Source: Halomonas sp. (GTDB lineage: Bacteria; Pseudomonadota; Gammaproteobacteria; Pseudomonadales; Halomonadaceae). From it: a DNA stretch of 64,000 bases. Shown here piece after piece: positions 57,710 to 64,000 of this stretch; the stretch's first letter is position 1; each line of letters begins with the position of its first letter. The notes beneath the pieces are model-generated. The model searched no databases. It was not told where the DNA came from and worked only from the letters and a program-made list of their open reading frames with translations. The stretch covers positions 1 to 64,000 of the forward strand of contig NZ_JAFIFK010000068.1 of the NCBI RefSeq assembly GCF_020832045.1, read 5' to 3'. The position numbers were made by a program, and so were the translations under genes.

Positions 57710-58933
57710 TCATGAAAACAGCGACGGTCCGGCGGCCGGCCTCGTGGTGGCGTACCAGGCCAGCGAAAGGCCCAGCCACACCAGGGCCACACCGCCTGCC
57801 ATGGCCAGCCAGCCCCCCAGTTTGCTCAGCCGTGCCATACCGCCATAGCCGTGCTTGAGGTCGTGCTTGAGACCGTGCTTGAGATAGAGCCGGGTAACCC
57901 AGTCCCGCGCCAGTACGCTGGCCAGGGCCAGGGCGGAAACGGTCATCGCGGTACCCAGCGCCATGGTCATCACGGCAGCCGCCCCCAGCGCCATATGGCC
58001 CATCAGGCTGGCCGCGCCCATGATCAGTACGGCGCCGCTGCAAGGGCGCATACCGATGGCTGCCACGGTGGCTAATGCCGTGCGCCAGTCGCCGACCTCT
58101 TCGGGTGACACGTGATGACGTGCGCCGCAACCGCAGTCACTGCCATGCAGATGGGATCCATGGGCCTGGAGGGGCGCCTGGCTCTGGTGTGAGGCGTAGA
58201 AGTGGAAGGTTGCTTGCCCCTCGGCAGCATGGACGGGAGCTGTGCTTACCGCGGCTAAGCGTGAGGCCGGCGCAGCCGGGGCGAGCGCCTGAGGCGATAC
58301 GAGTGAGGCGCCGGAGTCCGGCGGGGTCGCGACGCTAGCGCTGGCGTTACCACGCAGCATTCGCCGGGCACGCAGGCACAGCCAGATTCCCAGGATGGCA
58401 ACCATCAAGAAACTCGCCAGTTCCAGACCGGCTACGCTCCCCATGGCCTGACGGGTCAGCCAGCCCAGCCCTTTTACCAGAACCAGCACCAGGGCGATGG
58501 CGGTCAGGCCTTGCAGCATGGCGGCACTGAAAGAGAGCCCCAGGGCGCGCCGGACGCCGCCGCCCTGGGAGAGCAGGTAGGTCGAGAGTACCGCCTTGCC
58601 GTGGCCGGGCCCGGCGGCGTGGAAAACGCCATAACCGAAGCTGAGCGCCATCAGCCACCAGCCGCTCGACCACGAGGGAGCTGCCGACCATTGGGTAATC
58701 GCCAGCGTCAGGGCGCGATGAAGGTCGCGCTGCCATGCCAGCAGCTGCAGGCTAATCCCTTGCAGCACTTCCTGCTGAACGAGTAACAGGACGAAGCCGG
58801 CACCCAGCAACAGCGCCCCCAAGATCCATCGATAGCGGTAGAGCTGACTTCGAGACCTCGCGATGGGGCCGGGGGTAGTGGTGTGGGAGGGGTGGCGAAG
58901 CGAAGGTGATGGCTTGCTGTAGCGTTGTGTCAT
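57710..58933 (-). CDS. NicO family metal transporter
   Basis: 407 aa with about six transmembrane helices. The family motif is FGYGVFHAAGPGHGKAVLST with conserved histidines. A central soluble loop holds a His/Cys cluster (HGSHLHGSDCGCGARHH). NicO proteins move nickel or cobalt; here the shared Zur-type operator and aztD downstream point to zinc. The direction of transport is unknown. Confidence 0.85.
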   Translation of the reverse strand: MTQRYSKPSPSLRHPSHTTTPGPIARSRSQLYRYRWILGALLLGAGFVLLLVQQEVLQGISLQLLAWQRDLHRALTLAITQWSAAPSWSSGWWLMALSFGYGVFHAAGPGHGKAVLSTYLLSQGGGVRRALGLSFSAAMLQGLTAIALVLVLVKGLGWLTRQAMGSVAGLELASFLMVAILGIWLCLRARRMLRGNASASVATPPDSGASLVSPQALAPAAPASRLAAVSTAPVHAAEGQATFHFYASHQSQAPLQAHGSHLHGSDCGCGARHHVSPEEVGDWRTALATVAAIGMRPCSGAVLIMGAASLMGHMALGAAAVMTMALGTAMTVSALALASVLARDWVTRLYLKHGLKHDLKHGYGGMARLSKLGGWLAMAGGVALVWLGLSLAWYATTRPAAGPSLFS

Positions 58934-58963
58934 GCCTGATCCTGCGGTTCGGAAATCTTAAAG

Positions 58964-58978
58964 TGTTATGTTATAACA
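58964..58978. promoter_or_regulatory. Zur-type operator shared by nicO-aztD and folE2-cysS
   Basis: TGTTATGTTATAACA, a perfect TGTTAT-GTT-ATAACA palindrome, lies in the 79-bp gap between the divergent nicO (start 58933) and folE2 (start 59013). One site could repress both operons. Confidence 0.8.
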
Positions 58979-59012
58979 TATGCGCCCCGGAAAGCGTAAA
59001 GGTCCCGATTCG

Positions 59013-59927
59013 ATGAACAGGTTACTGTTGGAAGATATCGCCACTTCGACCGCTGCGCGGCTTGGCACGCTGAGCTGGGTCGGAATGGAGCAAATCGCAC
59101 TGCCGTTTCATGTTGCCGGGCAGGGAGTGACGGGCTTTGCCTCGGCCGGTGTCAGCCTGGACGATCCCACCGCACGTGGCATTCACATGTCGCGTCTCTA
59201 TCTGGCGCTGGCCGAGCTCGAATCCCGCGAGCTTTCGTTGGCGCGGGTGGCCGCGGTGCTGGAAACCTTCCTCGACAGCCACCACAGACTTTCGCATAGC
59301 GCCTTTCTCGATCTCAGCGGTGAAGCGATGCTCAAGCGCCCGGCGCTGATCAGTCCGCTGGCGGGGTGGAAGCGCTATCCCTTCGCCCTGCGCTGTCGGC
59401 GCGACGAGCACGGTTTTCACGCTACGCTCGAGCTCACGGTTGGCTACTCCTCTACCTGCCCCTGCTCGGCGGCACTATCGCGGCAGTTGATCCAGCAGGC
59501 CTTCGACGAGGATTTCACCGACATGCCGGTCAGCCGAGAGGCGGTGCGTGCGTGGCTGGGCAGTGAACAGAGCATCCTGGCCACGCCTCACAGCCAGCGC
59601 AGCCAGGCGCATCTCTCGGTGCGCCTGGGAGACGGCCAAGATGAGTTGCCGCTGCTGGCTCTAGTCAACGTGGTGGAGCGGGCGCTGGGCACTGCGCTGC
59701 AAACGGCGGTGAAGCGTATCGACGAGCAGGCATTCGCCCTGGCCAACGGCCAGAACCTGATGTTCTGCGAAGACGCCGCACGCCGCCTGCACCATGTCCT
59801 GCGCAAGCAGTCCGGCATCAGCGGCTTTCATCTGCGCGTTGTGCACGCCGAAAGCCTGCACGCCCACGATGCCGTGGCGTGCAGCGAGTGGAATTGGACT
59901 ACCCCACTTCTCGACGATATCGGCTAG
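59013..59927 (+). CDS. folE2: GTP cyclohydrolase FolE2 (type IB)
   Basis: 304 aa from ATG at 59013. Family signs: GIHMSRLYLALAELESREL, the metal-binding SSTCPCSAALSRQL and NVVERALGTALQTAVKRID. FolE2 makes dihydroneopterin triphosphate for folate and can use metals other than zinc, replacing FolE when zinc is scarce. It is followed by cysS after 14 bp. Confidence 0.94.
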   Translation: MNRLLLEDIATSTAARLGTLSWVGMEQIALPFHVAGQGVTGFASAGVSLDDPTARGIHMSRLYLALAELESRELSLARVAAVLETFLDSHHRLSHSAFLDLSGEAMLKRPALISPLAGWKRYPFALRCRRDEHGFHATLELTVGYSSTCPCSAALSRQLIQQAFDEDFTDMPVSREAVRAWLGSEQSILATPHSQRSQAHLSVRLGDGQDELPLLALVNVVERALGTALQTAVKRIDEQAFALANGQNLMFCEDAARRLHHVLRKQSGISGFHLRVVHAESLHAHDAVACSEWNWTTPLLDDIG

Positions 59928-59941
59928 CCGCCAGGAGCGTG

Positions 59942-61399
59942 ATGCAACTCTTCAATACCTTGACCCGTAAGAAGGAGCCGCTGCGTACCGAACGACCCGA
60001 CCGGGTCACGCTGTATGTGTGCGGCCCTACGGTCTACAACTTCGCCCACATCGGCAATGCCCGGCCCGCGGTGGTGTTCGACGTGCTGGCGCGCCTGCTG
60101 CGCCAGCGCTACTCGGAGGTCGTTTACGCGCGCAACTTCACCGATGTCGACGACAAGATCAACGCTGCGGCGGCAGCGGCAGGGGTGCCGATCGGCACGA
60201 TCACCGAGCGCTACATTGCGGCCTATCACGAGGACATGCAGGCGCTGGGTGTCTCGACGCCCGACCTTGAACCGCGCGTGACCGATCATATCCCGGCCAT
60301 CATCGAGCTGATCGAAACGCTGATGGCGCGCGGCCACGCCTACGAGGCCGAGGGGCACGTGCTGTTCCATGTCGCTTCCTACCCCGACTACGGCAAGCTC
60401 TCTCGGCGTCGGCCGGAGGACATGCTGGCAGGAGCCCGGGTGGAGGTGGCCCCCTACAAGCGCGACCCGTTGGACTTCGTGCTGTGGAAGCCGTCAAGCG
60501 AGGATCAGCCGGGCTGGGACAGCCCCTGGGGCCGCGGTCGGCCCGGCTGGCACGTGGAGTGTTCGGCCATGATCGGCCGACACTTGGGCCACACCATCGA
60601 TATCCACGGCGGCGGCCAGGACCTGATCTTCCCTCACCACGAGAATGAGATCGCCCAGGGCACCTGCGCCCATGGCGTGCGCTACTGCAATACCTGGGTG
60701 CACAACAGCTTCGTCACCGTCGAAGGGCAGAAGATGTCGAAGTCGCTCGGCAACGTGCTGCTGGTGCGCGACCTGCTCGAACAGGCCCCCGGCGAGGCGG
60801 TTCGCCTGACGCTGCTGTCGACTCACTACCGGCGGCCGCTGGACTGGAATGCCGAACGCCTCGACAGCGCACGGCGCATCTTGCGGCGGGCCTATGCGGC
60901 GCTGGCCAAGGTGGGGGCTCTCGAGGCGGCGTCGGTTGGACCTGACGCTGTGGTGCTCGAGGCGCTGGAGAACGATCTCAACGTCTCGGCGGCACTGACT
61001 CGCCTGCAGCAGCTCATCGCCGAGCTGGAGCGTGCCGAGTGCGGAGATGAACTGACTGAACTCAAGGGCCGCCTGCTCGCTTCGGCCGAGCTGCTTGGGC
61101 TGTTGCAGCAGCCCCCCTCGCAAGCACTGCAGGCGTTGGGTGACAACGTGCGGTGCAAGGCACTGCCGGTAGCTCGAATCGAAGCGCTTATCGCGGAGCG
61201 CAACCGCGCCCGCGATCGGCGCGATTTCGCCCGGGCCGATGCGCTGCGCGGCGAACTGGAGGCACTCGGCGTGACATTGCGCGACACGCCCAAAGGGACT
61301 GACTGGCAATTGACAGCGGCGGCCAGGGCAACGTCGTGCTCGAAGCCGAGCGAACCGGAGCTTCCACCTTCCCACTCTACCTGCAGCAGGTCGTGGTGA
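59942..61399 (+). CDS. cysS: Cysteinyl-tRNA synthetase
   Basis: 485 aa from ATG at 59942. HIGH-type motif FAHIGNARP, KMSKS motif GQKMSKSLGN, and all expected zinc ligands are in place (CGPTVYNF, WHVECSAM, FPHHENE). The last ~30 residues after GTDWQL are unlike the family; the frame probably lost its native stop and runs into scrambled DNA. Its place behind folE2 and the operator suggests a Zur-controlled paralogue. Confidence 0.92.
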   Translation: MQLFNTLTRKKEPLRTERPDRVTLYVCGPTVYNFAHIGNARPAVVFDVLARLLRQRYSEVVYARNFTDVDDKINAAAAAAGVPIGTITERYIAAYHEDMQALGVSTPDLEPRVTDHIPAIIELIETLMARGHAYEAEGHVLFHVASYPDYGKLSRRRPEDMLAGARVEVAPYKRDPLDFVLWKPSSEDQPGWDSPWGRGRPGWHVECSAMIGRHLGHTIDIHGGGQDLIFPHHENEIAQGTCAHGVRYCNTWVHNSFVTVEGQKMSKSLGNVLLVRDLLEQAPGEAVRLTLLSTHYRRPLDWNAERLDSARRILRRAYAALAKVGALEAASVGPDAVVLEALENDLNVSAALTRLQQLIAELERAECGDELTELKGRLLASAELLGLLQQPPSQALQALGDNVRCKALPVARIEALIAERNRARDRRDFARADALRGELEALGVTLRDTPKGTDWQLTAAARATSCSKPSEPELPPSHSTCSRSW

Positions 61400-61793
61400 T
61401 GTCGATTACCGAGGCTCAGGCCGGCTGCCGCGCCCCCGATCTTGATGCTTGTCTGCGCGAGCAGGCGGACCGCCTGCAACGGCTGCGCGACAATTCCCTT
61501 GCCGAGGCCACAAAATGAGCGGGTCCCACGAACACGCTGGCGCGATCCGAAAAGTGCACTGATGCCACGCGGCTCATCGTGCGGATGGCCGACTCAGCCT
61601 GCAGCGACTGGTAGACTTGGCAGCCAAACGCACTATTACCGATGATGGGATCGTCAGCATCAGCGGTTGGCCGCCCTACCATGGCAAGCCGGTGACCGGC
61701 TGGCCAATCGCCACCGTGGTACGAGGCCAAGCGGTAGTGCGTGACCAAACGCTGGTCGGTAACCCCAGGGAGAGCCCATCAGGTTTTTGGAGG
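61400..61793 (+). pseudogene. Scrambled region with an amidohydrolase C-terminal remnant
   Basis: Bases 61617-61793 encode the typical tail of dihydropyrimidinase/dihydroorotase-like amidohydrolases ([35 protein letters not shown]). The metal-binding barrel is missing. Just before it, 61394-61518 reads protein-like (MSITEAQAGCRAPDLDACLR, EQADRLQRLRDNSLAEATK) but is not recognised. Dihydroorotase paralogues are common in Zur loci, so this may be a decayed pyrC2-like gene. Confidence 0.55.
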
Positions 61794-61884
61794 TGCCGCC
61801 CGGCAACGATTGAACGCCACGGGATTATGCTGTCATATTCCGGCAACACGATCGGCAACCCACATCGGAAAATCAGGATTCAGC

Positions 61885-62409
61885 ATGCCCTTACTTGATA
61901 GCTTTACCGTTGACCACACGATCATGAATGCCCCGGCCGTACGCGTCGCCAAGACCATGCAGTCCCCCTCTGGCGACACCATCACGGTATTCGATCTGCG
62001 CTTCAATAAGCCGAACGAAGAGATGATGGGTGAAAAAGGCATTCACACCCTTGAGCACCTCTTCGCTGGCTTCATGCGCAACCACCTGAACGGCAAGGAT
62101 GTCGAGATCATCGATATCTCACCGATGGGCTGTCGTACGGGGTTCTACATGAGCCTGCTGGGCAACCCCAGCGAGGAGCGTGTAAGCGAAGCATGGCTTG
62201 CGGCGATGCAGGACGTACTGGGCGTCAAACGGATGGAAGACATTCCGGAGCTGAATGAATACCAGTGCGGCACCTTCGTGATGCACTCCCTGGAAGAGGC
62301 CCAGGAGATCGCGCAAGGCATCATCGAGCGAGGCATCGGGGTCAACAAGAACGCCGATATCGCACTGAGCGGCGAGCGGCTCAAGGCGTTGGGCAATCCA
62401 GACGCATAG
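61885..62409 (+). CDS. luxS: S-ribosylhomocysteine lyase LuxS
   Basis: 174 aa from ATG at 61885. Metal ligands His54 and His58 ([14 protein letters not shown]) and the cysteine in [10 protein letters not shown] are present, with MGCRTGFYM as the substrate loop. It cleaves S-ribosylhomocysteine to homocysteine and DPD, the AI-2 precursor. Upstream frame extension lies in the scrambled region and is not used. Confidence 0.96.
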   Translation: MPLLDSFTVDHTIMNAPAVRVAKTMQSPSGDTITVFDLRFNKPNEEMMGEKGIHTLEHLFAGFMRNHLNGKDVEIIDISPMGCRTGFYMSLLGNPSEERVSEAWLAAMQDVLGVKRMEDIPELNEYQCGTFVMHSLEEAQEIAQGIIERGIGVNKNADIALSGERLKALGNPDA

Positions 62410-62427
62410 TGTCATCAAGAATTGCCG

Positions 62428-63639
62428 ATGACCGCCCAACAGCGTTTGAGCCTGACGCGTGCCGACGCCCGCCGCCTGCTGGTGCGCTATCACTTCCAGC
62501 TGGCGCCGCTGGAGAATGTCGTTCGTCGCTTGGGGACCGTTCAGTTCGATCCTCTGGCGCCGGTCGGCACCAACCCGGATCTGGTGCTGCAGTCCCGAGT
62601 ACCCGAATACCGGCGGGGCGACTGGCTGCATGCGGCCTATGGTCAGCGGCTGCTGGTCGATGGCTGGGACAAGCAGGCCAGCCTGATACAGCCAGGTGAT
62701 TGGTGGGCCCAGGCGCCGTTCCACCTCTGGTTCGAGCAACGCTGGCGGCAGCATGGCGTGGACGTCGAGTCGCCGGAGGCCCTCGCCTTGCTCGATCAGG
62801 TCGAACGCCACGGCCCCGCCACCAGCCTCGAGCTTGGCGATCAACGGGCCGACCCCGCATTGCGTGGCAGTTGGTACGGTCCCAAGCGCTCGCGCCATCT
62901 GCTCAAGGCGCTGTGGGATGCCGGTCGCTTGATGACGCACCATCGAGTGAACGGGCGCCATGCCTACGACTTACCCGAACGGGTGCTGCCTTCGGCCGAG
63001 GTCGTGCCGGGTGCCACGCAGGACGATGCCCTGCAAAGGCTGGTGGTCCGTCGTGTGCAGGCCGTCGGCCTGCTGCGACCCACCGCCGATGCCGCCGTGT
63101 GGTTGTTGCCCTGTTCGCGTGCGGAGCGCAACCGCATCGCCGCACGGGCAATCGCCGCGGGAGAGTTGGTCGAACTCGACGTGGAGGGCACGGGCTACTG
63201 GGCCACGCCTGGGGCGCTCTCGGCCTTGGAGGAGGCATCCGGCTCTGCCGGTTACATGAGCCAGGATGTGCGCTTCCTCGCCCCGCTGGATCCGTTGATG
63301 TGGGACCGCGGCGGTATCGCCCGGGTCTTCGGTTTCGATTACATATGGGAGGTCTACAAGCCTCAAGCCCTGAGGCGCTGGGGGTACTATGTGTTGCCGG
63401 TGCTGTGGGGCGATCGCTTCGTGGCTCGCTTCGACGCCAGGTGCCATCAGGGCACCTTGACCCTCCTGGCCTGGCATTGGGAGCCCGATATCCTGCCGTC
63501 CAGGCTGCCGGTGGGCCTGCCCGAGGCCTTGGAGCGGGCCGCCAGAGAGTTTCTTGCCTACCTTGGCGCTACTCGTCTCGTCCTGCCCAGGGGGCTCGGC
63601 CAAGAGGCCCGTCGCGCCTGGCAGCGGGCGGTCAATTGA
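62428..63639 (+). CDS. YcaQ/AlkX-type winged-helix DNA glycosylase family protein
   Basis: 403 aa from ATG at 62428 (TTG 62422 possible). HTH_42 family. The catalytic QxD motif is GTVQFDPLAPVGTNPDLVLQ, which places it with YcaQ (AlkX) rather than AlkZ, which has QxQ. Later blocks: FLAPLDPLMWDRGGIARVFG, FDYIWEVYKP, RRWGYYVLPVLWGDRFVARF. YcaQ unhooks interstrand crosslinks. It lies 18 bp after luxS and may be cotranscribed. Bases 63640-63834 show only an 8-bp inverted repeat. Confidence 0.87.
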   Translation: MTAQQRLSLTRADARRLLVRYHFQLAPLENVVRRLGTVQFDPLAPVGTNPDLVLQSRVPEYRRGDWLHAAYGQRLLVDGWDKQASLIQPGDWWAQAPFHLWFEQRWRQHGVDVESPEALALLDQVERHGPATSLELGDQRADPALRGSWYGPKRSRHLLKALWDAGRLMTHHRVNGRHAYDLPERVLPSAEVVPGATQDDALQRLVVRRVQAVGLLRPTADAAVWLLPCSRAERNRIAARAIAAGELVELDVEGTGYWATPGALSALEEASGSAGYMSQDVRFLAPLDPLMWDRGGIARVFGFDYIWEVYKPQALRRWGYYVLPVLWGDRFVARFDARCHQGTLTLLAWHWEPDILPSRLPVGLPEALERAAREFLAYLGATRLVLPRGLGQEARRAWQRAVN

Positions 63640-63834
63640 TCCTTACGAGGTAAACCCACCGCAACAGGATAACGCTGGTTGCGGTCGCGAGGCTCGCCTT
63701 CGACTGGACGAAGCGCTGGCGGGTGAGCTGTACTACCTTCAGCCATCGGTGCGGTTGGCCTGTTGCCGCAGGTCGACCCAACCTGAACAGCGCTGCCTGA
63801 AGGAAAAGGCAGCGGGTCCGCTTCGATCGGGAAG

Positions 63835-64000
63835 ATGAGTATGCAAGGAATGGGCGCTTGGCGGCTGCTGGCAGTATGGGTCGTAATGGCCATGGCCATT
63901 CTCATGGCCGCCCCCGGCATGGCGCAAATGCCTGAGGGCGTGGGCGAAGACGACAGCGAAAGGGAAAGCGAAGAGAGGGAGTGGTTTCCCCTCGATGCGT
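63835..64000 (+). CDS. Secreted protein, N-terminal part only
   Basis: The frame opens at ATG 63835 and runs off the window (55 codons). It encodes a signal peptide (WRLLAVWVVMAMAILMAAPG, cut near GMA-QM) and then a highly acidic mature start (EGVGEDDSERESEEREW). The family cannot be told from this piece. Confidence 0.6.
   Translation, partial: MSMQGMGAWRLLAVWVVMAMAILMAAPGMAQMPEGVGEDDSERESEEREWFPLDA

Overview
The window is a GC-rich chromosomal segment of a gammaproteobacterium. Gene content and order point to the Halomonadaceae (Halomonas-like): a full ccmABCDEFGHI cytochrome c maturation cluster, smc-zipA-ligA, mnmC, the glrK-qseG-glrR set, guaB-guaA, and acidic secreted proteins as in halophiles. 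The genus is inferred from family knowledge; no search was run. I saw no rRNA, tRNA or CRISPR array.

Layout. 1-2.9 kb (minus strand): a gamma-glutamyltransferase-family gene, a YigZ/IMPACT gene and an SOS-box-controlled LexA/UmuD-like protease that lacks a DNA-binding domain. 3-10.2 kb: ccmA to ccmI. 10.2-18 kb: smc, zipA, ligA and a YheU-family gene. 18-28 kb: mnmC, a convergent-repeat pair of perfect DnaA boxes, yciI, rnm and yciO, a voltage-gated-type channel, a CYTH triphosphatase, a PhoU-like/Pit phosphate pair and argA. 27.6-32 kb: a regulatory locus. A sigma-54 promoter, an IHF site, GlrR-like enhancer sites, a structured non-coding transcript and a strong intrinsic terminator lie directly in front of glrK-qseG-glrR. 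This is the arrangement of the GlmY small-RNA locus of enterobacteria. 32-38 kb: xseA, a PRC-barrel protein, csbD, guaB and guaA.

37.7-42 kb is a genomic island at the 3' end of guaA. It carries a translationally coupled two-gene cassette: a 581-aa helical protein of unknown family and a 505-aa protein with a PD-(D/E)XK-like N-terminus. It ends in two degenerate copies of the guaA 3' end followed by what looks like the displaced guaA terminator. This cassette is the best candidate for an undescribed system, possibly anti-phage. 42.3-45.1 kb holds a DUF6232-like gene and a PAAR / lipoprotein / membrane-protein operon that looks like type VI secretion cargo with candidate immunity genes. 45.3-52.5 kb holds metabolic and small genes: a DadA-like oxidoreductase, an HD hydrolase, DUF1289, VOC, GST, LysR, LysE, a broken TPR lipoprotein and a cold-shock protein.

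52.8-61.4 kb is a zinc-starvation (Zur-type) locus. Three matching 15-bp palindromes lie in front of a COG0523/CobW GTPase, a TonB-dependent receptor, and the divergent pair nicO-aztD / folE2-cysS. The rest holds an amidohydrolase remnant, luxS, a YcaQ-type glycosylase gene and the start of a secreted protein cut by the window edge.
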